This document shows positions 45,126-53,468 of a stretch of 64,000 nt of DNA, piece after piece. Each line of letters starts with the position of its first letter. Within the stretch, counting starts at the first letter, position 1. The stretch spans positions 173,334 to 237,333 of the forward strand of contig NZ_FNAN01000015.1 of the NCBI RefSeq assembly GCF_900101885.1, given 5' to 3'. The notes under the pieces were generated by a model, which saw only the letters and a program-made list of their open reading frames with translations, was not told where the DNA came from and ran no database searches. The position numbers and the translations under genes are program-made. The stretch comes from Dyadobacter soli. GTDB taxonomy: Bacteria > Bacteroidota > Bacteroidia > Cytophagales > Spirosomataceae.

Positions 45126-45869
45126 GGCAACTTTATTTAGCAGTTCAATTGCGTAGCTGTATCCAACCTCAAACAGCTGATCAGCCTTCCTGAAATCAAA
45201 AATGCTGAAACGGCTTAACGCCGGGGGCTCGATTTGCAAATCACACTTTGCGAATCGGGCCTTTGTTTTGGTATGCATCGCCAGAATGAGGCTGCGGTAA
45301 ACGATCTCGGTCGTCCGTTTGAGCGGTTTGTCGAGATTGAATGGATTGCAATGGCTGCCGATCATATAATCTGCGTTACCTAGCACCGGTTCGATGGGCA
45401 GGTTGTTCAAAACACCCCCGTCGACCAAATCGTGGCCATTGTAATGCATCGGACTGAAAAGCCCCGGAATGCAGCACGACGCCAGGACCGGCAACGCCAG
45501 CTCCCCGCTTTGGAAACGCACCTCCTCGCCCGAAACAATGTCGGTAGCAGTTACGTTCAGCGGTGTTTTCAGTGATTCAAATGTATTTTCAGGAATAAAT
45601 TTGCGGAAAACGTCTTCCATCTTCCGAATATGCAGCAGGCCATTCTTGCCGATACCGAATCTTAAATAGGGATAAAAGCTCGTATCGCGGATGATTTTCA
45701 GAATATCCATCGGCTCGTAACCATAGCCCAGCAAAGCGCCCACGAATGCGCCCGAGCTCGTCGCGCTGATCACATCCGGCCGCACACCGCGCTCCCACAA
45801 CGCCTGCGCCACCCCCACATGCGCGATCCCGCGAGCGCCCCCGCCAGAGAGGATTAGTGCTGTTTTCAT
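45114..45869 (-). CDS. patatin-like phospholipase
   Basis: A 251-residue member of the patatin/RssA-like lipid acyl hydrolases. The oxyanion motif GGGARGIAHVG is at residues 9-19. The nucleophile motif reads ATSSGAF near residue 40, where the usual G-x-S-x-G begins with Ala instead of Gly. The catalytic Asp lies in VDGGVLNNLP near residue 150. There is no signal peptide, so it is cytoplasmic or membrane-peripheral. Its start is 3 bp behind the PIN-domain toxin stop, so the two are probably co-transcribed. Confidence 0.9.
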   Translation of the reverse strand: MKTALILSGGGARGIAHVGVAQALWERGVRPDVISATSSGAFVGALLGYGYEPMDILKIIRDTSFYPYLRFGIGKNGLLHIRKMEDVFRKFIPENTFESLKTPLNVTATDIVSGEEVRFQSGELALPVLASCCIPGLFSPMHYNGHDLVDGGVLNNLPIEPVLGNADYMIGSHCNPFNLDKPLKRTTEIVYRSLILAMHTKTKARFAKCDLQIEPPALSRFSIFDFRKADQLFEVGYSYAIELLNKVAISE

Positions 45870-45872
45870 GGG

Positions 45873-46262
45873 TTAAGAGAGGATTTGTAGTTCGTCGATC
45901 CTTTCGAAATGCTTCACGTTTAACGTAGCAAGCGGCAGACCGTAATGCATAGCCGTGGCAGCGATAAAGATATCCGCCATGCCGATTAGCTTACTTTGCC
46001 TTTTGAGCGATTTACTGATATCGGCGGCCTCCCGGGCGACCTCTTTGTCGAATGCGAGAACCTTGGTTCTAAACAAGAAATCCTCCCAATAATCAGCTTG
46101 ACCTAGGTTAGTTCCGATATGAATTTCGAATTCCGTTATCGCCGAAATACAAAAGATAAAGTCGTCCTTTACCAATTTCAGTAGGCGGGAATTTGCTTTG
46201 TCGGATTTGCGGAAAAAGTCGATGAGAATGGATGTGTCAACAAGTACTAGTTTTTTCGCCAT
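45873..46262 (-). CDS. PIN-domain toxin (VapC-type ribonuclease)
   Basis: This 129-residue PIN-fold RNase carries the acidic active site: VDTSILIDFF with Asp9, ITEFEI with the conserved Glu near residue 43, and GMADIFIAATAMHYGL with Asp near residue 97, then TLNVKHF with Asn where a fourth Asp may stand. The antitoxin gene directly upstream overlaps it by 16 bp. Together they form a type II toxin-antitoxin pair. The target RNA is unknown. Confidence 0.9.
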   Translation of the reverse strand: MAKKLVLVDTSILIDFFRKSDKANSRLLKLVKDDFIFCISAITEFEIHIGTNLGQADYWEDFLFRTKVLAFDKEVAREAADISKSLKRQSKLIGMADIFIAATAMHYGLPLATLNVKHFERIDELQILS

Positions 46263-46471
46263 TGGTCAATTGCCTTTCGGGTTTCTTCAATCGTTTTAAT
46301 TTGATTTTCAGAGAACGTTGGGGCTGATAGCAGAAATTCTTCGAGTGAGTTGTCAATAGAGATTTCTTCAAGGCGTTCCAGCTCAGCTTTCAGTTGCCTG
46401 CGCTGATGGTCTGACAAGCCTCTTAATTGAGCGAGTAGTTGATCGAATTGTATGTCCTTCCCGGTGTGCAT
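46247..46471 (-). CDS. antitoxin partner of the PIN-domain toxin
   Basis: A 74-residue acidic, helical protein with QRRQLKAELERLEEI and TIEETRKAIDQWRKN as charged helices and a C-terminal tail suited to blocking the toxin. No AbrB or RHH fold is obvious, so it is assigned by position and length. A TTG at 46477 could add two residues, but the ATG at 46471 fits the promoter box immediately ahead of it. It overlaps the toxin gene by 16 bp. Confidence 0.78.
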   Translation of the reverse strand: MHTGKDIQFDQLLAQLRGLSDHQRRQLKAELERLEEISIDNSLEEFLLSAPTFSENQIKTIEETRKAIDQWRKN

Positions 46472-46474
46472 ATT

Positions 46475-46505
46475 CAAATGTAACGAAAATCCAGCATTTA
46501 CTCAA
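46475..46505 (-). promoter_or_regulatory. promoter of the toxin-antitoxin operon
   Basis: On the minus strand TTG (46505-46503), a 20-bp spacer and TACATTTG (46482-46475) match the consensus. The -7 box ends 3 bases ahead of the antitoxin ATG, so the mRNA would be leaderless or nearly so. The box lies over the 3' end of the preceding hydrolase gene. Confidence 0.6.
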
Positions 46506-47346
46506 CCAGGAAATCCCTCAAAGCCCCCCGCTCGCGAACCCTGATTCCCTTCTCCGTATGCTCCACCAAGGCAGCCTCATACACAGGATCATGCTCGAAA
46601 AGCAGAATGCATTGCTCGTCCACAGCTTGTTGGAGGACCTGCTGTTTTTCTTCCATGGTTTGCAATGGCCGCATGTCGTAGCTCATGAGCCAGGGGATGG
46701 GAATGTGGTGGGACGAGGGGAAAAGGTCGGCGCAGTAGATGATCTTCTGGCTCTTGTAGTGGATTACCGGCAGCATCATTTGCTCAGTATGGCCGTCGAC
46801 GTGGATGAGGCTGATGCCGTTGAACGGCGATTGGCCGTTTTCGACAAATTTCAATTGCCCCGACTCTTGCAACGGCAGTATATTTTCTTTCAGAAAGGAG
46901 GCCTTTTCGCGTGGGTTGGGGTGGGTAGCCCATTGCCAGTGCGCTTCGTTCGACCAGTAGGTGGCATTGGCGAAGGTCGGTTCCAGACGGGAGCCGTCGC
47001 GGCTGAACTGCGCGGCTCCGCCGACGTGGTCGAAATGCAGGTGGGTGAGGAATACGTCGGTAATGTCCGCGGGGCTGAAACCTTTTTCGGCGATGGACGA
47101 ATGCAAGGTCGCCTCGCCGTGGAGGTCGTAATGACCGAAAAATTTATCGTCCTGCTTGTTACCCATTCCGGTATCGACCAAAATCAGCTTTTCGCCGTCC
47201 TCGATCAGCAGGCATCGCATGGCCCAGGAGCAGAGGTTTTTTTCATCGGCCGGGTTGTGTTTGTTCCACAGTGTTTTCGGTACGACGCCGAACATGGCAC
47301 CGCCGTCGAGCTTGAAAAAACCGGTGTCGATGATATGGATTTTCAT
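46498..47346 (-). CDS. metallo-beta-lactamase-fold hydrolase
   Basis: A 282-residue member of the MBL-fold family close to the AttM/lactonase-like branch. The zinc motif HLHFDHVGGA (HxHxDH) lies near residue 115, a metal-bridging Asp lies in IYCADLFPSSHHIP, and the last His lies in LLFEHDPVYE. There is no signal peptide. Family members hydrolyse lactones, glyoxalase-type thioesters or other esters; quorum-quenching activity is possible but unproven. It opens a minus-strand series with the toxin-antitoxin genes behind it, but those have their own promoter. Confidence 0.88.
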   Translation of the reverse strand: MKIHIIDTGFFKLDGGAMFGVVPKTLWNKHNPADEKNLCSWAMRCLLIEDGEKLILVDTGMGNKQDDKFFGHYDLHGEATLHSSIAEKGFSPADITDVFLTHLHFDHVGGAAQFSRDGSRLEPTFANATYWSNEAHWQWATHPNPREKASFLKENILPLQESGQLKFVENGQSPFNGISLIHVDGHTEQMMLPVIHYKSQKIIYCADLFPSSHHIPIPWLMSYDMRPLQTMEEKQQVLQQAVDEQCILLFEHDPVYEAALVEHTEKGIRVRERGALRDFLVE

Positions 47347-47456
47347 AGGGTTTTTTGGATTTAAATCGTCCTTTTCAGTGGAATATCAACATTCTATCGA
47401 CCTAACATACCATTATTTTTTCGATCTTCCGTCCTGATTACCTAACAAGCCTAACC

Positions 47457-49772
47457 ATGCGCGTACCGTTCCTCCCAGTCAGTTTGATATTGCTGTCGAC
47501 GTTTTTTATTGATAATCAATCCAGTGCCCAAAAAATGCCCGTCGACTATGTGGCTACGATGATCGGCAGCGCACCGTCGGCCACGGAGAGTGCCAAAGCG
47601 CACAGCGAGGCGGGTAGCGAGCTGAAAGGGCAGACGATCCCGGCCGTGGGCGTACCGAATGGCATGACGCAATGGACGCCGCAGACGCGCGCCACCGAAA
47701 CCAAATGCATTGCTCCATTTTATTACAATGATAACAAGTTCCAGGGCTTCCGCGGAACGCATTGGCTGAACGGCTCCTGTGTGCAGGATTACGGCTCGGT
47801 GACGGTCATGCCGCTTTCCGGTGAGCTCATTACTAACCCCGAAAAACGGGCCAGCATATTCAGTCACGAGAAAGAACAAAGCACGCCCGAGCATTACAGC
47901 GTATGGTTGCAGGATCATCAGATCAATGCGGAAGTAACCGCGCTGGCGCGCACCGCCATGATGCGGTTCCGGTTCGATAGCGGCGAGGAGTCATTCATCA
48001 TCATCGAGCCCAACAGCGACGAAGGCGAGGGTTTCGTGGAGGTGTTGCGTGAGCGTGGGGAGATTGTGGGTTATAATCCGGTACACCGCATTTACCAGGG
48101 TTCCGGTCAGCCGGCGGGCATCAGCGGGTATTTTGTCATCAAATTCGACAAGAAATTTATGCAATCCGGCGTGTGGCTGGGCGATACTATTACGCCGATG
48201 GGCCGGATACTTACCGGCAAAGGAAACCGGGAGAAGCTCGGCGCTTATGTCGGTTTCGGGGATGAAAAACAGGTGATCACGGCTCGCATCGGGACTTCGT
48301 TCACGAGCATTGAAGGCGCCAGGGCCAATCTGGAAAAGGAATTGGGTACCAAAACATTCGAGGCGGTGCGGAAATCATCGCGCGAAGCCTGGAATGAGGC
48401 ATTGGGTAAAGTGGAAGTGGCTGGTAGCGAGAATGATAAAGCGCTTTTTTACAGTGCATTATACCGTACGAAGCTTTCGCCCCGACTGTTCTCCGACGTG
48501 GACGGCAGCTATCCCTCGTTCGCAGGCGGTACGCCGTTGCAAAAGGCCGACGGCTTCGATTATTATTGCGATTTCAGCATGTGGGACAGCTTCCGCGCGG
48601 CAATGCCTCTGGGCATAATACTCGAACCCAAACGGGCGGGTGATATGGTACAGTCACTGGTGAAAAAGGCGGAGCAAGGCGGCTGGATGCCGATTTTTCC
48701 CTGCTGGAACCATTACACGGCGGCCATGGTAGGAGACCACGGAATGTCGGTCATTGCCGATGCTTATGCCAAGAATGTGCGGAATTTCGATGTGAACAGC
48801 GCCTATAATTTCCTTCGTAAGAATGCATTTGAGGTGAACACCAATGTCAAAAGTTATGAGGCAGGGCAAGGCCGCCGCGCGCAGAAATCCTATTTGCAAT
48901 ACGGCTATATCCCGCTTGAAGACAGCGTTTGGCAGGCATTTCACAAGCGCGAGCAGGTGTCGCGCACGCTCGAATACGCATACGACGATTTTTGCCTCTC
49001 GACCTTCGCAGCCAGTCTCGGTAAAACGGAAGATGCCGATCAGCTGCGCTCCCGGGCGCTCAATTACCGGAACGTGATCGACCCATCGACGGGGTATGCG
49101 CGCGGAAGGTATGCCGACGGCCGCTGGATCGCCGATTTCGACCCTTTTGCCAAACGTGCGAGCTTCATCACCGAGGGTTCGCCTGCGCAGTATACCTGGT
49201 TTGTGCCGCAGGACATTGCCGGGTTACAAAAGATCATGGGCGGAAAGGCCGGCTTCGCGGCCAAGCTCGACACCTTGTTCGAGCAGGGGTATTACTGGCA
49301 TGGCAATGAGCCCAATCACCAGATTGCCTACCTCTATGCATTCGCGGGTCAGCCATGGAAAACGCAGCAATGGACACGGACGATTATGCGGAGTGAATAT
49401 GATACCAGCGTGGGCGGATTGAGCGGCAATGAGGACGGCGGGCAGATGTCGGCCTGGCTGGCATTTAGTATGATGGGTTTTTACCCGGTAGCGCCCGGAA
49501 CTGATCAATATGTACTCGGAAGTCCTGTTTTTGAGGAAGTTTCCATTGAAACCGGCAAGAACCGCAAGTTTACCGTGAAGGCGAAGGGCGTTTCCGACAA
49601 TGCACGTTACATTCAGTCGGCGACGCTGAATGGCAAGCCTTTTACCCGGACGTACGTCACGCATGGCGAGCTCCTCAAAGGCGGTACATTGGTGCTGCAA
49701 ATGGGGGATAAGCCAAACAAACAGTGGGGTGCGCAGGATACCGATATGCCATTTTCGCTTTCTAAACACTGA
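47457..49772 (+). CDS. GH92-family alpha-mannosidase, secreted
   Basis: A 771-residue exported glycoside hydrolase of family 92, calcium-dependent exo-alpha-mannosidases. The signal peptide ends near residue 25 (SSAQ). GH92 features are QWTPQTRATETKC with FRGTHWLNGSCVQDYGSVTV, the WDSFRAAMPLG block, the catalytic-region HGNEPNHQIAYLYAFAG near residue 618, and SGNEDGGQMSAWLAF near residue 657. The last ~90 residues are the C-terminal beta-domain. It stands alone without a SusCD pair, so it probably trims mannose from N-glycans or mannans together with other loci. Confidence 0.95.
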   Translation: MRVPFLPVSLILLSTFFIDNQSSAQKMPVDYVATMIGSAPSATESAKAHSEAGSELKGQTIPAVGVPNGMTQWTPQTRATETKCIAPFYYNDNKFQGFRGTHWLNGSCVQDYGSVTVMPLSGELITNPEKRASIFSHEKEQSTPEHYSVWLQDHQINAEVTALARTAMMRFRFDSGEESFIIIEPNSDEGEGFVEVLRERGEIVGYNPVHRIYQGSGQPAGISGYFVIKFDKKFMQSGVWLGDTITPMGRILTGKGNREKLGAYVGFGDEKQVITARIGTSFTSIEGARANLEKELGTKTFEAVRKSSREAWNEALGKVEVAGSENDKALFYSALYRTKLSPRLFSDVDGSYPSFAGGTPLQKADGFDYYCDFSMWDSFRAAMPLGIILEPKRAGDMVQSLVKKAEQGGWMPIFPCWNHYTAAMVGDHGMSVIADAYAKNVRNFDVNSAYNFLRKNAFEVNTNVKSYEAGQGRRAQKSYLQYGYIPLEDSVWQAFHKREQVSRTLEYAYDDFCLSTFAASLGKTEDADQLRSRALNYRNVIDPSTGYARGRYADGRWIADFDPFAKRASFITEGSPAQYTWFVPQDIAGLQKIMGGKAGFAAKLDTLFEQGYYWHGNEPNHQIAYLYAFAGQPWKTQQWTRTIMRSEYDTSVGGLSGNEDGGQMSAWLAFSMMGFYPVAPGTDQYVLGSPVFEEVSIETGKNRKFTVKAKGVSDNARYIQSATLNGKPFTRTYVTHGELLKGGTLVLQMGDKPNKQWGAQDTDMPFSLSKH

Positions 49773-49826
49773 TCCCGTTGTATCAGTGTTGCTGATTGGT
49801 AGAAATTGTATTTCAGGAAAGAATAT

Positions 49827-49860
49827 TTTGATATTTTTTAAAACTACAATATAAGATTTG
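49827..49860 (+). promoter_or_regulatory. possible promoter of the DAO-type gene
   Basis: TTTG at 49827-49830, a 22-bp spacer and AAGATTTG at 49853-49860 give a near-consensus pair (one mismatch in the -7 box) in an AT-rich stretch 60 bp ahead of the start codon. The GH92 stop lies inside a weak 9-bp hairpin at 49765-49790. Confidence 0.4.
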
Positions 49861-49919
49861 CATTCATAGCGGTTGGTATTTAAATTCCACAATTCCCATT
49901 ACTATTCACTCCCAACCCG

Positions 49920-51068
49920 ATGAACCGCAGAAATTTCTTTGAAAAAGCCATTCCGGCCAGCTTTGCATTAAGCGCCGTGGCGTCGTCCTGTGCGCCGAAA
50001 GCCGATTTGAGGTATCCCGACAAGCATTTCCACATCAGCCGGGGCTACCACCACATTCCCAAACTACGCCTGTCGATGGACCGCATCGTGAAGGAGACAG
50101 TCGGTTTGCGGCCGTTCCGCGCCTCGGGGCCACGGCTGGATGTGGAGCAATTGGGAAACAAAACGATCGTCCATAATTACGGCCATGGCGGAAGCGGCTG
50201 GTCGCTGTCGTGGGGCACAGGAAACATCGCCCGAAAGAACGTGCTGGCTACCGGCGAGAAGAAAATTGCGGTGTTGGGTTGCGGTACCGTCGGCATCGCC
50301 ACATCGAGGCTGTTGCAGGAAAGCGGTTGCGAGGTGACCATTTACACGAAGGATGTTCCGCCGAATGTGACGAGCAACCTCGCTACCGGTACCTGGTCGC
50401 CGGCATCGCGGGTGTGTGACAAAAAGATTGCCAAGCCGGAATTTCAGACGATATGGGAAGATGCGACGCGCTTTTCGTTCCGCCGGTTCCAGTTTCTGCT
50501 CGGTATGAACGACATTGCTACCTGGGCGGAGGAATACAGCGTTTTCAGGCAAGAGCCGGTGTATGTTCCGGGTGCCGGCGGCGAAGATTTTGAAATAGAA
50601 GGCCTCTTACCCGAGCGTGTGCGGCTGGAAAAGAAGGAGCATCCGTTCAAAGCCGACTATGTGACGCGCCGGACCAATATCATGTTTAATATCCCTACTT
50701 ACCTGCGGCACCAGTTGCAGGATTTCACGATGTTCGGCGGGAAGGTGAAAATTCACGAGATCAAAAAGCTGGAAGACATCGATGCATTGCCCGAAAAGGT
50801 GATTGTGAACTGCATGGGGCTCGGTGCGAAACCGGTTTTCAACGACGAAGAGCTGACGCCGGTTTCCGGGCAGCTTTCCTGCCTGATCCCCCAGGGCGAT
50901 GTGAATTACAAACTATACACGCAGGGTGCCAACTTCATTGCCCGCAAAGACGGCATTTACATCGGCAGCAACGGCATTGTGGGCAATTGGGACACGACGC
51001 CGAGTAAGGAGCAAACGGAGAAGACCGTCGGGATACTGATGAAGCTGATGGAAGAAATGCGGGGTTAG
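49920..51068 (+). CDS. FAD-dependent oxidoreductase of the D-amino-acid-oxidase family
   Basis: The 382 residues begin with a twin-arginine-like or lipoprotein-like leader (MNRRNFFEKAIPASFALSAV, then a Cys at residue 24), so it is probably exported. The FAD fold reads IAVLGCGTVGIATSRLLQES near residue 116. ATGTWSPAS and the late IGSNGIVGNWDTTPS (FAD-closing Gly-rich loop) match the DAO family. The enzyme would oxidise an amine or amino acid with release of H2O2. The substrate is unknown. Its stop overlaps the convergent small gene by 4 bp (TTAG). Confidence 0.88.
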   Translation: MNRRNFFEKAIPASFALSAVASSCAPKADLRYPDKHFHISRGYHHIPKLRLSMDRIVKETVGLRPFRASGPRLDVEQLGNKTIVHNYGHGGSGWSLSWGTGNIARKNVLATGEKKIAVLGCGTVGIATSRLLQESGCEVTIYTKDVPPNVTSNLATGTWSPASRVCDKKIAKPEFQTIWEDATRFSFRRFQFLLGMNDIATWAEEYSVFRQEPVYVPGAGGEDFEIEGLLPERVRLEKKEHPFKADYVTRRTNIMFNIPTYLRHQLQDFTMFGGKVKIHEIKKLEDIDALPEKVIVNCMGLGAKPVFNDEELTPVSGQLSCLIPQGDVNYKLYTQGANFIARKDGIYIGSNGIVGNWDTTPSKEQTEKTVGILMKLMEEMRG

Positions 51069-51247
51069 TCCTCTTTGAGCAGGTAACGCCGGCGTATCTC
51101 GTTGATCAGGAATTTTTTATGGGCTGTGAAACTTTCGGGATGCATGGTTTCAAACAGGCCGCTCCATTCCTGATAGCGCAAAACGTCGCCCTTTTTGAAT
51201 GACCCCGCGTCTATTTTTTTTGATTTCAGATAATCCTCGAATTCCAT
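51065..51247 (-). CDS. small conserved Bacteroidota protein (60 residues)
   Basis: I recognise the pattern MEFEDYLKSKKIDAGSFKKG and KKFLINEIRRRYLL from short, unnamed proteins common in Bacteroidota. The middle Met at 51247 is chosen because it matches that pattern. A start at 51268 would add 7 residues. It is cytoplasmic with no known domain. Function unknown. Confidence 0.72.
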   Translation of the reverse strand: MEFEDYLKSKKIDAGSFKKGDVLRYQEWSGLFETMHPESFTAHKKFLINEIRRRYLLKED

Positions 51248-51364
51248 ACTGCGTGATTTTGCCTGCAATATACCAGTTTAAAGTAAGCAATGCCTGCCCT
51301 GAAATCAGCTTTAAGCATTAATTTGGCAGGAAATTGCAATGGATACCCGATGAATGTTTTTGAA

Positions 51365-52384
51365 ATGAAAATAGACCTCCGCAGCGATACCATTACCAGG
51401 CCTACGCGGGAAATGCAGGAAGCCATGTGGAGCGCGGAAGTAGGCGACGATGTTTTTGGCGACGATCCCACCGTGAATGCGTTGCAGCAAAAGGCCGCCG
51501 ACCTGTTCGGAATGGAGGATGCGCTTTTTTGCGCTTCCGGTACCATGACCAACCAACTCGCCATCCGCGCGCATACCCGCCCGGGCAGCGACGTGATCTG
51601 CGACAAGCATTCACACATTTACCTGTACGAAGGCGGGGGCATTATGCTCAACTCCTTTTCATCCGTGAAGCTCCTCGACGGCGACCGCGGGAGGCTCACG
51701 GCGCAGCAGGTAAGCGAGGCGATCAGCCCTGAGAATGACGTGCATTCAACAGTTACAAGGCTTGTTTCGCTCGAAAATACGATGAACAAGGGCGGTGGCT
51801 GCTACTACGATTTCAGGGAAATCGGAGCGATCCGCGATGTTTGCCGGGAGCGGGGTATCCCGTTGCATCTGGACGGCGCCAGGCTTTTCAATGCATTGGT
51901 GGAAACCGGCGAAACGCCCGCGCAATACGGACAGGTGTTCGATAGCATCAGTATTTGTCTTTCCAAAGGCCTGGGTTGTCCGGTCGGATCGTTACTGCTC
52001 GGTACCCGCGACGTGATCCGTGAGGCACGCCGTTTCCGTAAGGTAATGGGCGGTGGCTGGCGGCAGGCAGGGTTCCTGGCCGCGGCGGGCATTTACGCAT
52101 TGGATAACCACGTCGACCGGCTGAGAGACGATCACAGCCGTGCGCGGACAATAGGGGAGCTTTTTGCAGACAGGCAGGAAGTGTCGGAAGTATTTCCGGT
52201 GGATACCAATATTGTCATTATCAAACTGAACGACGGTATTTCTGAAAAGGAATATGTAAGCCGCCTTGCCGAAGCAGGCATTCTGGCCGTAACGTTCGGC
52301 AAGGGGCTGGTAAGGTTTGTGACGCACCTAGATTTTACAGACGATCTGCTGGAAACCATGCGCGACAGGCTCCGGACATTCTAA
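51365..52384 (+). CDS. ltaE: low-specificity L-threonine aldolase
   Basis: A PLP enzyme that cleaves L-threonine and L-allo-threonine to glycine and acetaldehyde. From the ATG at 51365 it has 339 residues, the family's normal length; starts at 51290 or 51350 would add 25 or 5 residues without conserved content. Features are DLRSDTITRPT at the N-terminus, GDDVFGDDPTVNALQQKAA, ASGTMTNQLAIRAHTR, HLDGARLFNA, and the PLP lysine in ISICLSKGLGCPVGS. Its stop overlaps the next convergent stop by 4 bp (CTAA). Confidence 0.93.
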   Translation: MKIDLRSDTITRPTREMQEAMWSAEVGDDVFGDDPTVNALQQKAADLFGMEDALFCASGTMTNQLAIRAHTRPGSDVICDKHSHIYLYEGGGIMLNSFSSVKLLDGDRGRLTAQQVSEAISPENDVHSTVTRLVSLENTMNKGGGCYYDFREIGAIRDVCRERGIPLHLDGARLFNALVETGETPAQYGQVFDSISICLSKGLGCPVGSLLLGTRDVIREARRFRKVMGGGWRQAGFLAAAGIYALDNHVDRLRDDHSRARTIGELFADRQEVSEVFPVDTNIVIIKLNDGISEKEYVSRLAEAGILAVTFGKGLVRFVTHLDFTDDLLETMRDRLRTF

Positions 52385-52788
52385 ACTTCGGGGATCACTT
52401 CCTCGTATTCGTACTCGGAGTTGGGGCCCTGGTAAATCACTTTCATGCCCGTGAGGTCGGCTACGTACGTATGTATGCCCGCGGCGCCGATCTCGCGCAG
52501 GAAAGTCGGGTAATCGGTCAGGCCTTCCTGCGTGCGCTTGATGGCGGCCTTCACTTCTTCCAGTTCAAATGCCTCCGCGCATTCAAATTCCGGCAAATCG
52601 CCGGGTATGATGAGCTTTTCGCCATTAACGGACGTATAAGTACGTTTGCGGTTTTTTACCTTCACTTCATAATTGTCGACCCCGATGGCTTTCAGGTTCT
52701 TCACAAGTTGCGGGTACGACTGGCCGGCAGACCGTTGCTCGGCTGATTCAATGATTTCTTCGGTCAGTTCGATCATTTCCATATTCAA
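52381..52788 (-). CDS. DUF1398-type small protein
   Basis: This 135-residue protein has the DUF1398 pattern: an N-terminal SYPQLVKNLKAIGVDNYEV, a hairpin with YTSVNGEKL, and a C-terminal DYPTFLREIGAAGIHTYVAD followed by a turn with Gly-Met-Lys-Val. The fold is known from sequence families only, with no assigned function. The first Met or the Met at residue 3 or 5 could each be the start. It lies alone between short conserved genes. Confidence 0.78.
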   Translation of the reverse strand: MNMEMIELTEEIIESAEQRSAGQSYPQLVKNLKAIGVDNYEVKVKNRKRTYTSVNGEKLIIPGDLPEFECAEAFELEEVKAAIKRTQEGLTDYPTFLREIGAAGIHTYVADLTGMKVIYQGPNSEYEYEEVIPEV

Positions 52789-52864
52789 TTCGCTTTAATT
52801 GAAAAAATGTTGCTTCACCCGGGGCCAAAGCAACATTCATCGTAGGTTAATTATATCCGGCCGG

Positions 52865-53275
52865 TTAATGCGCCATATCGTCGTCTTCCGGGTGGACGAT
52901 CAACGAGCTGCGCGTATCCAGCTTCTTGATCATTTCATTAGACATTGCATCGGCATATACGCCATAGCTGCTTACCAGCGTCCCTTTCAGCCCGTCCTTC
53001 GATTCGATCGCATACAATATAGACATATCCGAGGGATCGGTCATCCCTTCGAAGCGGTACACCTGTACAATATCGAAATCTTCGGGAGACAATGTCAGGC
53101 AAATGCCGTCGTCTTTATGTATTTCCAGGGCATGGGCGGTGAGGTTAAAATCGTAAGTATAGCCTTGCTCCTGTAAATCTTCGAGCGTTTCGATGAGCGT
53201 ATCGGGCTCGCTCATGTTTTTGTTGGAAGGATGCGGTTTCTTAACCTTATCCTGGTCTGTTCCTTGCAAGTCCAT
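52865..53275 (-). CDS. small protein of the family often labelled 'phosphoribosylpyrophosphate synthetase'
   Basis: The pattern IETLEDLQEQGYTYDFNL, LSPEDFDIVQVYRFEGMTDP, and YAIESKDGLKGTLVSSYGVY is that of ~100-residue Bacteroidota proteins often misannotated as PRPP synthetase; they lack that enzyme's motifs. The Met at 53275 gives 136 residues with a Lys/Asp-rich head and a HPEDDDMAH tail that the usual family members lack. Function unknown. Confidence 0.78.
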   Translation of the reverse strand: MDLQGTDQDKVKKPHPSNKNMSEPDTLIETLEDLQEQGYTYDFNLTAHALEIHKDDGICLTLSPEDFDIVQVYRFEGMTDPSDMSILYAIESKDGLKGTLVSSYGVYADAMSNEMIKKLDTRSSLIVHPEDDDMAH

Positions 53276-53468
53276 AGCATTTATATTTAAGATTGATGAT
53301 CTGATTGATAGAACGTCTGATAGCGATTTGATCATCATCCGGGAAAAAAGTATGCCTTACTGAACTGCTGTTTTCCATTGCGAAATGGCAATCCGGCGAT
53401 GTACATTTTGAGGTACTTTGACCTCAATTTGCCAGATTTTGTAGAACCGGAATAGGAAATAAACCGGA

